Assembly: GCA_965262595.1 (NCBI GenBank)
Contig: OZ253548.1
Span: 1,736,001 to 1,800,000, forward strand
Source: CATQHB01 sp965262595
Lineage (GTDB): Bacteria > Chloroflexota > Dehalococcoidia > Lucifugimonadales > UBA3495
Length of the DNA: 64,000 nt
Direction of reading: 5' to 3'
The translations under genes and the position numbers were made by a program. This document shows, in pieces, positions 8,500 to 17,263 of this stretch (position 1 is its first letter; each line of letters opens with the position of its first letter). The notes under the pieces are model-generated. The model did no database searches, was not told the origin of the DNA, and was given only the letters and a program-made list of their open reading frames with translations.

Positions 8500-10704
8500 C
8501 TAGCCTTCTCCTTGGCTTGAATTGATGATGTGGAGTCCGGTCAACTGCTGGGCGATATTCACCCGGGCTGGTGTGGCTGGGTCCTGTTCCGAGTACTGAG
8601 TGTGGGCGACCTTTCGTTTTTCGCTGATGCTGACTGCGGCCGGTGCGTCGGCGCGGTGTCCGGTCGCCCATTGGATGACCTGCTTGTGTGACCAGCGATT
8701 TGGAATTACTTCGATGGGTTCTTGGAGTACGGATTCAAGCTGTTCTAAGGTGGCCTGGGTCAGGTTGAGACCCTTTGACGTTTTCAGCGCAGTGATCTGT
8801 CCGGGAACGCGGGCCATTATGATGTCGTTTGCTGCGCTCGGGTCTTCGCCGGTGTGGTTGAGCAGGGCTCTCAACAGTTCCCCGTTTAGTTCCAGTTGGC
8901 GTTGGTTCAATTCCTGTGCCTGGTTCTGGTAGAATCCGGCGGCTTCCTCCGCGCTGGAGGCTATCGTCTCCAGTTGGCTGATTGCATTGTTCGTGTGTTG
9001 ACCGATTAGCTCATTATCAAGCCATTGGCGCAATTCCCGTTTAATTTTGTATTCCAATTCGTCCAGGTGTAGATGGAGTTGCGGTGTTATCTTCTCGATT
9101 GCTTCCCGGCGCCGCTTCGCTTTATTGCCGAACATCCTGCGAAATATCATTCCGATGGCTTGTACTATCCCGGCAGCTATGCCAAGGGGTATAGCTAATG
9201 GAGGGAATGTAAAAAGAGACGCTGTGGCGGCGGCTCCGAGCACAGCTGAGATACCTTGTATAGTCCAGTCCCAAGCCCGGCGGTGGTTATAGATATTGCC
9301 GGTCTTCAGGTGCGGGGGGGTGACTGCGAATTCCAGCAGATGCAGCTCTTGACCTATCTCTTCTATTAGTGTTTTTACTTTGTCATAGCATTGCTGCTGG
9401 AGTTCTTCCTGGAATTGTCTGACCGGCTTATTTATGTCAGCTTGCTGGACCTTTCTTTCCCACTGTTTTGATAAGGCCTCATTCTCGCAGTTTATCTCGA
9501 CGAAGGCCGGGATGTCGGCTCGCAATTTGCCGATTGTGTTCTTGAGCAGTGCATTGATGCGGGTATTCGCGCTCCGGCGGAATTGTTTTTGCCAGGTCCT
9601 TGTCTCTTTGGCGTGGTCCCTGATCCGGTCGTGGAGTTCGTAGGCATATTGTCTTGCCGTTAGCATCTGTTGCCATACGTCGTAGGATGCTCGGGTTGCG
9701 CTCTCCAGGAATGTTCTCTGCCGGTGAAGGGGCCCGTTGTCGGTTACTTCCCGGGAGATGTGGTCTTCGATTTCGGCGAAGCGGCTTGCTGAGGTGAGTT
9801 CTACTCTTCTATTCAGGTGCTCCGGTTGCTCTGCCATGAATCTCAGTTTCAGATGGGCATATTTGAAGTCTAACTCACTCCCTGGAGCTTTGTGGTTGAC
9901 CATCTGTTGGAATTCGTTGACCATCTCGTTCAATCTGTTGTTGTCGAAGATCTTCTCCTGGTCCCGGAGGAAGATTCTGTGATGGAGCTCGTCGTCGACG
10001 GCTCTCTTGACGTTGCATATTCCCAGCATCGGGTTTCCGATGTTGCGGAGTATGGCCAGTTGTTCAGCCTCGGCCGGTTGTGGCGCGTCGTCGGTGATGA
10101 GGAAGATTATCAGGTCGGCCTGTCTCGCGGCCTCGGCGGCGGTTTGCTCGTCTTCAAAGCCTTCGAAAGCGGCTATGCCGGGTACGTCCGTAATTTTCAA
10201 TCCGTTCCATTCGTATGACCTGACGTCTCGGGTGGTGCGTTGCGCGCCCTTGCCGATGGACCTGCCGTTGCCCTTCGTTAGTATCTCCATCAGAGTGGAT
10301 TTACCGGTCATGGTCCTGCCGAACAGGACGATGTTGAAGGTTCCCAGGCGTTGGTAGTTGGCCTCTATTTCGTCGAGGGATTTGTGATGAGCCTCGCTCA
10401 TGTCGGCTCTGGCCTGCTCTATTTGTTGGTAAATCGGATTATTTTCTTGGACCGGCTTTCCGACGGGTGCCGGGGTGCGTAGCATTTGGATGGTTTCCTC
10501 GGCTTGTTCGATTATTCTCCCTATGCTATGCAGGTGGTCCGAGGCCTGTCGGTAACCATCCTCGGCCGATTGGGCGCATAGTTCCAGCGCTTGTTTCAGG
10601 CTGGCTTGCCCGATGCGTACTCGCTTCTCGTTTTCGGCGCGGGTAGCTTCGTTGAGTAACTGTTGGCTTTGGGCCAGCAATTTCAGCAGTGTTTCTGTCG
10701 TCAT
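8500..10704 (-). CDS. Large dynamin-like GTPase (Eleos/LeoABC-type cassette, second gene)
   Basis: 734 residues. A helical N-terminal region (1-120) precedes a GTPase domain with G1 GRTMTGKST (129-137) and G3 DVPG (173-176). G4 appears degenerate (CNVKR). About residue 495 onward, two adjacent hydrophobic stretches precede a basic RRMFGNKAKRRR segment, consistent with a membrane-inserting paddle. It overlaps the preceding coiled-coil gene by 4 nt (ATGA) and abuts the following GTPase gene, so the three form one translational unit. A heterotypic dynamin pair is the hallmark of LeoABC/Eleos. Confidence 0.83.
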   Translation of the reverse strand: MTTETLLKLLAQSQQLLNEATRAENEKRVRIGQASLKQALELCAQSAEDGYRQASDHLHSIGRIIEQAEETIQMLRTPAPVGKPVQENNPIYQQIEQARADMSEAHHKSLDEIEANYQRLGTFNIVLFGRTMTGKSTLMEILTKGNGRSIGKGAQRTTRDVRSYEWNGLKITDVPGIAAFEGFEDEQTAAEAARQADLIIFLITDDAPQPAEAEQLAILRNIGNPMLGICNVKRAVDDELHHRIFLRDQEKIFDNNRLNEMVNEFQQMVNHKAPGSELDFKYAHLKLRFMAEQPEHLNRRVELTSASRFAEIEDHISREVTDNGPLHRQRTFLESATRASYDVWQQMLTARQYAYELHDRIRDHAKETRTWQKQFRRSANTRINALLKNTIGKLRADIPAFVEINCENEALSKQWERKVQQADINKPVRQFQEELQQQCYDKVKTLIEEIGQELHLLEFAVTPPHLKTGNIYNHRRAWDWTIQGISAVLGAAATASLFTFPPLAIPLGIAAGIVQAIGMIFRRMFGNKAKRRREAIEKITPQLHLHLDELEYKIKRELRQWLDNELIGQHTNNAISQLETIASSAEEAAGFYQNQAQELNQRQLELNGELLRALLNHTGEDPSAANDIIMARVPGQITALKTSKGLNLTQATLEQLESVLQEPIEVIPNRWSHKQVIQWATGHRADAPAAVSISEKRKVAHTQYSEQDPATPARVNIAQQLTGLHIINSSQGEG

Positions 10705-11327
10705 AGCAGCGTTGCCAGTATTGCGGAGGCGGCTATGGCTATTGCCGCGCCGGTTGCCGAGGCTCCGATTAGGACCTTGGTGAGCTTGGCCGACCTGGCG
10801 TTGACGTTAGCTATAGCATCGGCTATTTTGGACTCTTGCTCTTGGTTCATTAGAACCCTGGTTTGTTCCATTGAACTCTGGGTGGCCTCATTACTTTGCT
10901 CCACTGAGTTGGTGAGCAGCGTTTGGAGGTTCTCAACTGTTTTGGCGCAGAACAGTTCGTATTGTCGTTTCTCTTCGGCTCGCTCTTTTTGCAGGGCATC
11001 TACGGCAGCGGCAAGGGCGTTGTCGCAGGCGTTTTGTAATCGCTGGCGGTCTTCTCTGGCAAGCTTCCGGGCTTCTGCAATTTCTTTCCTGGCTTGTTCG
11101 GCGGCCGCCTTCAAGACTGACTTGTATCTCTCTTCTAGTTCCTCGCTCACTTTGGCGATGACGGCATTGGTTCTCTCTTGGGCTATTCCTTCTATATCGT
11201 CGTGCTGCTTGACGTGCAGCGCGAGGGTTTGGGAGGTTTGAACTGTCTGGTGGGTCACCTCGGCGAGAACATTGTCGGCGCTGTTCTCCTTGTCCGTTTC
11301 CGTGGGACTATATGGGGTTGTAGGCAT
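10701..11327 (-). CDS. Coiled-coil protein with C-terminal membrane anchor, first gene of dynamin cassette
   Basis: 208 residues, mostly charged heptad-like helix (about 35-165) rich in Ala, Glu, Lys and Gln, ending in a hydrophobic segment (about 184-208) with almost no tail. This predicts a tail-anchored coiled coil. I do not recognise a named family. Its 4-nt overlap with the large GTPase gene says it is part of the same machine, perhaps as a membrane tether or scaffold. AAGGAG lies 9 nt before the ATG. Confidence 0.75.
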   Translation of the reverse strand: MPTTPYSPTETDKENSADNVLAEVTHQTVQTSQTLALHVKQHDDIEGIAQERTNAVIAKVSEELEERYKSVLKAAAEQARKEIAEARKLAREDRQRLQNACDNALAAAVDALQKERAEEKRQYELFCAKTVENLQTLLTNSVEQSNEATQSSMEQTRVLMNQEQESKIADAIANVNARSAKLTKVLIGASATGAAIAIAASAILATLL

Positions 11328-11364
11328 CGTGACCAGCTCCTTCAGACAGTTAGTTCTGATGGAG

Positions 11365-11394
11365 ATTGTAGCATTGCTGGATGGTTTCTGACAG
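11365..11394 (-). promoter_or_regulatory. Candidate promoter of the dynamin cassette
   Basis: On the minus strand CTGTCA (11394-11389) and an extended -10 TG-C-TACAAT (TACAAT at 11370-11365) are 18 bp apart. They sit about 38 bp before the first ATG of the cassette. Pattern match only. Confidence 0.45.
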
Positions 11395-11442
11395 TTGAAT
11401 TGGTTTGTTGTAGCTGGTTTATCCCCGCTATTTGGCTGACTG

Positions 11443-11823
11443 TCAGGGCAATGCCTGGGCCGTGTTCCGGAAGGACAGGGCCAGGACGTCGATGCGCTCC
11501 TTGTTCTTGTAGTAGAAAAGGTCGTCCTGCTTCAGGCCGGTGATGTCCAGCGCCAGGTCCAGCATGTGGGGCTGGAGGTGCTGGTTCAGGTACATTCCGA
11601 TGCCGGCGCCAGCGATGGAACCGGCGATGCCGCCTACCAAATTTCCGACCAGGGGAACGACGCTTCCGGCGGCCGACCCGGCCGCTCCGCCCACAACGGC
11701 TAAGACGGTGTTTATTCCCATCCGGGACATGAGCGTCAGGGTCTGCACAACCTCCAACGGCGAGTTCGGCGGGGCCAGCGGCCGCGAGGCCTCGATCTCG
11801 CACGCGAGGCCTCGATCTGGCAT
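11443..11823 (-). CDS. Glycine-zipper membrane protein, probably 5'-truncated
   Basis: The convincing part runs from about codon 32 (MSRMGINTVLAVVGG) to the stop: a Gly/Ala/Ser-rich hydrophobic stretch with GxxxG spacing, then an acidic-polar C-terminus. The first 30 codons are unlike the rest and overlap the fragment on the other strand, so the true 5' end was probably lost at a junction near 11.75-11.82 kb. No ribosome site supports a start. Function unknown; it may be a leftover C-terminal piece of a larger membrane protein. Confidence 0.4.
   Translation of the reverse strand: MPDRGLACEIEASRPLAPPNSPLEVVQTLTLMSRMGINTVLAVVGGAAGSAAGSVVPLVGNLVGGIAGSIAGAGIGMYLNQHLQPHMLDLALDITGLKQDDLFYYKNKERIDVLALSFRNTAQALP
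11784..11818. repeat. Short tandem duplication at a gene-fragment junction
   Basis: GCGAGGCCTCGATCT occurs at 11784-11798 and 11804-11818, 20 bp apart, where a minus-strand and a plus-strand gene fragment meet. It looks like a rearrangement scar. Confidence 0.6.
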
Positions 11824-12095
11824 TGGACCCGGCCACCGGCCAGCTCATGCGCATCGCCGAAGTAAACCGCCGCGCCATCCCCGTTGGCGCCGTGGACATC
11901 GACCCCACGGACCTCGGCGATTGGGAGACCAGCGGCGTCATTGACGTCACCGGCCTCTATGGGGCCAGCTCCACCACTTTGTTGGTTAACGTGCAGGCCC
12001 ACAGCATGCGGGGTGACCTGATAGGAAGGGAAAACGCTGCCACCGAACTGGTTCAGGGCGGCCAAATGGCCTTGCTACGGCTGAACGGCTCCTAG
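11805..12095 (+). pseudogene. C-terminal fragment of a DUF839/PhoX-like or phytase-like secreted protein
   Basis: The frame reads GLDLALDPATGQLMRIAEVN and then a DLGDWETSGVIDVTGL motif and a QAHSMR motif. I associate these with the last blade of calcium-binding beta-propeller phosphatases (DUF839/PhoX or esterase-like phytase). About 90 codons remain; everything upstream is missing, and a 15-bp tandem duplication sits at the break. The family assignment is tentative. Confidence 0.5.
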
Positions 12096-12226
12096 TCCCG
12101 CTCGCCGCCAATCCAGAGGAGGGATCCGCTTGACGGACCCCGCTTCACTTCTCGCCGTCTGCCATTCGCCCCCGAGGAACGGAAAGCGGGCCGGCGTCTC
12201 CGAAAGCTTTCCGGCTAGTCCTGGGG

Positions 12227-12775
12227 TTATCGCCGCACCACTGCCAGCGCAATCCGGCCGACGACCAGGACTCCCAACGCCGCCAGCGCAATAATTAGCC
12301 AGGTTGGGAGCCTCCCAGCGAACCCCGGCAGGCCTGGCAGGTCGGTTAGCTTGTTGCGCGCGGTTTGCACCATCCCGAAACGGGACGAAGCCCCATTCCG
12401 AACCGCCATGCTCGGCGATTGAGCTTTGGGGTTCCCCGGTAACGTGGGTTCGGGTTGGGCAACCCCGAACCCCCAAACAGCCGACTCCGTTGCCAGGACC
12501 GTTACCACCACGGTACCGTCAACCGTCTCGCGGCTAACGACGCACGGGTCTGGTGTCGCCTCACCCGGCGGGCCGCTGCAATCTCGCGTCTGAACTCCGT
12601 TCTGGAACACAGCGAGTTCCACCGCACTCTCCAGAGTTTGGAGTTCAAATACCAACCGCAAGGGAGCCTTGACCGAAGCCGGCGGCGCCGTTACGTCGAA
12701 CCCGACCCCTTTCAGGACGTACCCTTGGAGCGGGGGCACCCGGTCGGTTGAGGCAAAGCCTGGGAATCTGTCCAA
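12227..12775 (-). pseudogene. C-terminal fragment of a membrane-anchored surface protein
   Basis: 182 codons ending in a transmembrane anchor (LPTWLIIALAALGVLVVGRI, about 158-177) and a short basic tail (VVRR), typical of proteins anchored by the C-terminus. The preceding part is beta-rich and Thr/Val-rich (ETVDGTVVVTVLATESAVWGF). The frame is open only a short way above the TTG at 12775, there is no ribosome site, and the N-terminus begins mid-domain. I read it as a truncated piece, although a short surface protein is possible. Confidence 0.45.
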
Positions 12776-12826
12776 TTTTGGGTTGGCACCCGTGTTATTA
12801 TTACCGCCAAAGGAGGTTCGATCGAT

Positions 12827-13594
12827 ATGTCATTTTCGTTCCTGGGGCAAGGCAATGACCCCGATAAGGCCAGCTTCCGCGGCCAAAACTTCCCTACGTC
12901 GGTTCAACCTCTTGCCGACCTTGCCCCTACGCGATGGCTAACCGAGCGCACCCGGCCGACAGAGCGGGGTGACGGAGTTCATCTGTGGTCTATTATCCCG
13001 GAAGGCTATCCCGCTTACGCTCGTATCCTACACCCCGCTTACTCCGAATCAGACGACACCCCGGTACGATGGGCTGATATCGCTGCCCATAACGACATGA
13101 CGGTGCACCCGTTGATGCAATTCGGCAGGCTATCCGGTTCGGACGACCCTTACGGCCATCCCTACTGGGCTGATAAACCATTGGTAGGGCAACTGCCCGA
13201 TACAGAAGCAAAGACTATCATATCAACCCTCCGCCATTTCACCACGACCCCGGAGCAATGCTGTTTACTCGTATGGGAGGGATACGGGGGAATTGAGCTT
13301 TTCTACCCGCCTAGAGAAAAGCTTGAATTGCCCGGCCGGAGTTACCTAACCTTTACGGGTCCTGTTGATGCCGTGTTAGAGCTGTTAGACGAAGGCAACT
13401 TGTTGCAAGGCCCTAACTTTTGGTGGCCCGAGGATAAGGCGTGGATTGTCGCTACGGAAATAGATTTTGTGGAAACTTACGTAGGCGGAAGCGCCGATTG
13501 CATCAACCAACTTTTAGGCGATCCCGAACTAGAAGCCTTCCCGGTATCATTTGATGCCAGGGTTGGCTTCTTCGCGGATACGATAAACATCTAG
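12827..13594 (+). CDS. Conserved hypothetical protein of actinobacterial/Chloroflexota type
   Basis: 255 residues, intact, with AAAGGAGG about 9 nt before the ATG. I recognise the overall pattern (GYPAYARILHPA, VRWADIA, WEGYGGIELFYPP, LPGRSYLTFTGP, PNFWWPEDKAWIVATEIDF, YVGGS) from a family common in Actinobacteria, but know of no assigned function. There are no membrane segments or obvious catalytic motif. It is flanked by fragments and stands alone. Confidence 0.8.
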   Translation: MSFSFLGQGNDPDKASFRGQNFPTSVQPLADLAPTRWLTERTRPTERGDGVHLWSIIPEGYPAYARILHPAYSESDDTPVRWADIAAHNDMTVHPLMQFGRLSGSDDPYGHPYWADKPLVGQLPDTEAKTIISTLRHFTTTPEQCCLLVWEGYGGIELFYPPREKLELPGRSYLTFTGPVDAVLELLDEGNLLQGPNFWWPEDKAWIVATEIDFVETYVGGSADCINQLLGDPELEAFPVSFDARVGFFADTINI

Positions 13595-13634
13595 GGGGGT
13601 GGGTACCAGGAGATTAACGATTATGGTTGATTAG

Positions 13635-13883
13635 GTGTGTTTTATTGAAGATAAGGAGCTTACCCTGGAAACGCACACTGTTGTATTTAGCATTTTTGTA
13701 ATGGTCATCGGGGCCGTGTGGCTTGGCTTGAGCAACGGCAATGACACGTCATCAGCCCAAAGCGACGACGAAATAGCAGACCGGGTGCAAAGATTAACTG
13801 ATTCATTGGATGACGAAGTATCCAAGTGGGGGCCACCTACATCCACCTTGAAGAGTTCAAGCACCTCCCCTTCCAGGGACTAA
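13635..13883 (+). CDS. Small single-pass membrane protein
   Basis: 82 codons from a GTG. One hydrophobic helix (about 14-33, VVFSIFVMVIGAVWLGL) is followed by a Ser/Asp-rich polar tail. It follows the conserved hypothetical gene by 40 bp. No family is recognised and the ribosome site is weak. Confidence 0.4.
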   Translation: MCFIEDKELTLETHTVVFSIFVMVIGAVWLGLSNGNDTSSAQSDDEIADRVQRLTDSLDDEVSKWGPPTSTLKSSSTSPSRD

Positions 13884-14091
13884 GGGAACAATCGAACCGA
13901 AGGCGTAGCGCCCACTGCCCTTAGTTCAGGAACGGAACCCTCAGTTAGCCACCGGTTCGCATTTATGGGTCCGCCTCAGTTTTAGGGGGAAAGGTCAGTC
14001 AATATCACTGCGGGAGCGGCGGGACCCTCACTTGATTCCACCTTAATGCTGTCAAGCTGACTGGGTCCACCTTATTCAAGGTTGTTCTCCA

Positions 14092-14775
14092 TCAACCGCG
14101 CGTTGCAATCCATACGACATGGTGTGCGCCTCCTTTGCGGTTGCTTCCACCACGCGCCCGCACCTTGACTTCATCCACCTCGAAGCCGGCACGGCGCAAC
14201 AGTCTGACGAATGCCGGTTGAGGCCCGGCGGACCACATCGCCATTATACCGCCGGGCCGTAACGCGGCGTAGGTGGTAGTCAGCCCCGGCAGGCTGTAAA
14301 GCCAATCGTTGCCCTTTCGGACTATCGCTTCCGCGCCATTGTCAACATCAATCATGATGGCATCGTACTCACCTCTGGCGGTCTTTATCAACTGGGCTAC
14401 GTCGCCTACATGGAGTTCAACCCGTCTGTCGTCAAGAGGACGGCCGGCAAGATCGGCAAGCACTCCCCGGTTCCACTCAACCACGGCTGGTACCAGCTCT
14501 GCTACTACCACCTGAGCATCATCGCCAAGGATGTCCAGCGCCGTTCTCACCGAGTATCCCATGCCCAGTCCGCCAATCAGAACGCGGGGCCTCGGATGTT
14601 TTGAGAGGTTTTGACAGCCCAGTTTGGCCATAGCTTCTTCTGACCCGTAAACACGGCTGTTCATGAGTTCCAAATTATCCGCTCTGATCGAGAACTCAGT
14701 GTCACGTTGGCGCAAAACGAGCTCTGCTCCTCCGCCAGGAGTTTGTGCCCGGCCCAGCAACTTCCAGGGATTCAT
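14092..14775 (-). CDS. Spermidine-synthase-like methyltransferase-fold protein
   Basis: 227 residues. The Rossmann core shows motif I LIGGLGMGYSVRTAL (about 66-80), the acidic post-I VVVAELVPAV, and YDAIMIDVDNG at the position of the catalytic or substrate Asp of polyamine aminopropyltransferases. It is shorter than SpeE and lacks the N-terminal beta-hairpin domain, so the substrate is uncertain. A minus-strand ATG precedes MNPWKLLGRA. No operon partner is seen. Confidence 0.82.
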   Translation of the reverse strand: MNPWKLLGRAQTPGGGAELVLRQRDTEFSIRADNLELMNSRVYGSEEAMAKLGCQNLSKHPRPRVLIGGLGMGYSVRTALDILGDDAQVVVAELVPAVVEWNRGVLADLAGRPLDDRRVELHVGDVAQLIKTARGEYDAIMIDVDNGAEAIVRKGNDWLYSLPGLTTTYAALRPGGIMAMWSAGPQPAFVRLLRRAGFEVDEVKVRARGGSNRKGGAHHVVWIATRG

Positions 14776-14872
14776 TGACGCCTCCTGTAACCGATATTTC
14801 CGCTACCTGGCCAAGAATATCAATCCATCGCCCTCGCCCCAACACCGTCAGCGCTTATGCCGGAGCATTTCT

Positions 14873-15244
14873 TCAATCCGGGATGGGGCAATCCCGGGCC
14901 GGCAACTCTTCGGCGATTTGGAAGGCAGGTAGGTTGCGGGTCAGATTGAGCTGATGTTGATACCGCGCGAACAAAGTCCAGTCAACCTCAATTGGGTGAC
15001 AGATGTCAATAACCCTGGTAAGAAGGTCAGCGCAGGTAGAGTCCGGATCACCGTTTTCGCTATAGAAGGTTTGAACGAGAAAAGCGCCGGGATGCCTGGG
15101 TTATTGTTGTCTCAATAGCGCCAAGGCTTGGAAGACCCTCGACCTTCCAGAACCGTTGGGGCCAATTAACACTGTGATCAAGCCGGGCTAGATTTCAAAG
15201 TCTCGGAAGCATTTGAGGTTTGCCAAACCGCTTTTCGTTATCAT
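14873..15244 (-). pseudogene. Decayed AAA/SMC-like ATPase with downstream partner fragment
   Basis: On the minus strand from an ATG at 15244 the frame reads LKCFRDFEI, a TAG, then LITVLIGPNGSGRSRVFQALALL and another stop. This is the Walker A region of an OLD/RecF-like ATPase with an internal nonsense codon and the Walker A Lys replaced (GPNGSGRS). Beyond a frame change, a further open stretch (VQTFYSENGDPDSTCADLL ... VDWTLFARYQHQL) ends at 14873. The pair may be a dead ATPase plus partner module like the one at 27.2-29.0 kb. Confidence 0.6.
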
Positions 15245-15249
15245 TATGA

Positions 15250-15570
15250 TTGCCATCCGGCAAAATATTAGCCAACGCTATTTGGCATCCGGCCATGGTC
15301 CCCGGCAAGTCCGGTTTTAGGAGCTTACATCTGGGCGAGGTTAGCTCTGCAACCAACCTCGCGCGAGAACTCGATGTTTGTCGGGATCATGTGACCCGGT
15401 TCCTCAAGTTGCTGAACCTTTCTGAAGAAGCGACGAAGACCATTGTTGGCCGGGGCGACCCAACCAAGGGACGGCACCCAAGTCAGTCTGCACTTCGTAA
15501 CGTATCGAAACGATCAGGCCAAGACCAGTTGCGGTGGTTGGAGGAAAACTTGCCTGGACCTGGTCGATAG
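15250..15570 (+). CDS. HTH-domain fragment (ParB/KorB-like)
   Basis: The central part (SSATNLARELDVCRDHVTRF) is a convincing helix-turn-helix of the type found in ParB/KorB-like or recombinase-associated proteins. The first 35 codons are not protein-like and no ribosome site is present, so this is probably a remnant. It ends where the recombinase pseudogene begins on the opposite strand. Confidence 0.35.
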   Translation: MPSGKILANAIWHPAMVPGKSGFRSLHLGEVSSATNLARELDVCRDHVTRFLKLLNLSEEATKTIVGRGDPTKGRHPSQSALRNVSKRSGQDQLRWLEENLPGPGR

Positions 15571-15587
15571 ACGGTTCGAGTCCCGTT

Positions 15588-17151
15588 CGGTGGGCTTGAG
15601 TGGACAAAATCGAGAACCGAGGCCGATTCCGACGTCACCCCATCCGACGGCATGGGGATGGTGTACGTCAGAACTGCCTCGTCCTCCACGATCTCGATGC
15701 TCTGCACGAAGTTGCGGATGAGCGCCTTCCGCTCGGGGAAGGTGCCTTCCCAGAGAAACTCCCGGAAGTCTGCCACGTATCCTTTGATTTCCTTGCTGGT
15801 GGGCAACTCCGCCCGCCGCTGCTCAACTGGCCCTCGGCCTCCTCCCGCGCCGCCGTGAGCTGGTCCTGGCGGCTCTTCAGGGACAGGATGCGGGGGGACA
15901 GAACCTCGATGGGCAACTGCTTGGTCTCCAACGCCTGGTAGAGGTTCTCCAGCCGCGTCTCCACGTCCGATAGCTCGCTGCTGACGGCCGTCAGCCGCCC
16001 GTTGACCTCTCCGGCGATGTTGTCGATCTCCTCGGCCACCAGGGTCACCAGCTCGGTGATGGTCTCCTCGGTGAGAATCCTCTCCCTCACCTTCTCGATG
16101 ACCAGGTCCTCCACTTTCCCCGCGTTCAGGTAGCGGGCGGTGCAGGCCCCGGCGCCCTCGCGGAACAGGCTGGCGCAGACGTAGTAGGCGAACTGGCCGC
16201 TCTTGGCCCCCTGGGCAGAGTAGGGCTTGCCGCACACCCCGCAGCGCAATAAGCCGCTGAGCAGGTACTGGCTGCCCACCCGCGCGGGCCGCTGGTTGGC
16301 TGGCGCCCGCTCGTGGAGCCCCTGCTGCACCAGGTCGAAGGTCTCCCTGGACACCAGCGCAGGCCAGGCATTCTCCACCCGCACCGGCTCCTGCGCCTTC
16401 TCGTCCTTGCTCTTGACGCCCCAGACGGCGGTTCCGGTGTAGGCTTCGTTGGTCAAGAGGTAGTTGACCACGTTCTTCTGCCAGCCCGTCCCCTGTTGGT
16501 GATGCCCCGCCCGTTCAGCTCCTTGCAGATTTCCATCAGCCCGTTGCCCCGCCTGGAACTCTCGAATATCTGCTTCACGATGGGAGCGGCCACCGGGTCA
16601 ACCTCCAGGGTGGGCCGGTCCTTCATTCCGTCGCTGACCTTGATGCGGTTGTAGCCGAAGGGGGCCCTGGACGCCAGGAAGTAACCCCTTGACGCCGACT
16701 CCCGCATCCCCCGGACAACCTCTTGCGCCAAATTTTCCGAGTAAAATTCGTCTACACTCTCGATGATGGCCTCCATCAGCTTGCCGGTGGGGGAGTCGTC
16801 GGCGTGCTCGGTGATGGAGACCACCCGTATGCCCTTGCGCCGTAGCATGGACTTGAAGGCCACCGCGTGCTCCCGCTTGCGGGTGAACCTCGAAAACTTC
16901 CACACAAGAATCATCTGGAAGGGGGCCGTTGCTTTGCCGCCCTCGTCGACCATCTGGCGGAACTGGGGCCGGTCGGCGATGCGGCCGCTCTCGGCCTCGT
17001 CCACGTACTCCCGGGCGATGGAGTAGCCGTTGTTCCTGGCGTAGTCCCGCAGCGCCCGAAGCTGGGCGGCCACGGACAGGTCCACGTCCTGGCGGTCGCT
17101 GGACACCCGGGCGTAGAGGGCCGCCGGGGTCAAGGGTTGCACTTGACGCAT
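15588..17151 (-). pseudogene. Large serine recombinase, frameshifted (copy A)
   Basis: The N-terminal resolvase domain is clear: YARVSSDRQ with the catalytic Ser, LVWKFSRFTRKREHAV, and the E-helix RGMRESASRGYF. It is followed by the recombinase domain and zinc ribbon (LLRCGVCGKPY ... YYVC), then a coiled coil. The frame breaks near 16.46 kb and again near 15.83 kb, where GGCCAGTTGAGCAG lacks one base against the expected Leu-Glu-Gln codons. Large serine recombinases integrate phages, ICEs and SCCmec-like islands. A close copy in the opposite orientation lies at 58323-59887; the two diverge exactly beyond 15588/59887. Confidence 0.85.
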
Positions 17152-17263
17152 AGTGGTGTCCTCCTGTTCATTATCTTGATTTCGGCATTCTGGATTTGGT
17201 TAGCAGCCGAATACCTCAAGCTATCCTATGAATTAAGCGTGGGGACATTCCTGTCGCTCCCGC

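Noticed and set aside
15571..15586. tRNA-like T-arm (ACGGTTCGAGTCCCGT) next to recombinase copy A
   Set aside because: The TTCGAGTC loop suggested a tRNA 3' end and an attachment site, but one stem base is missing, no acceptor, anticodon or D-arm can be drawn on either side, and the sequence does not recur at copy B. Probably chance.
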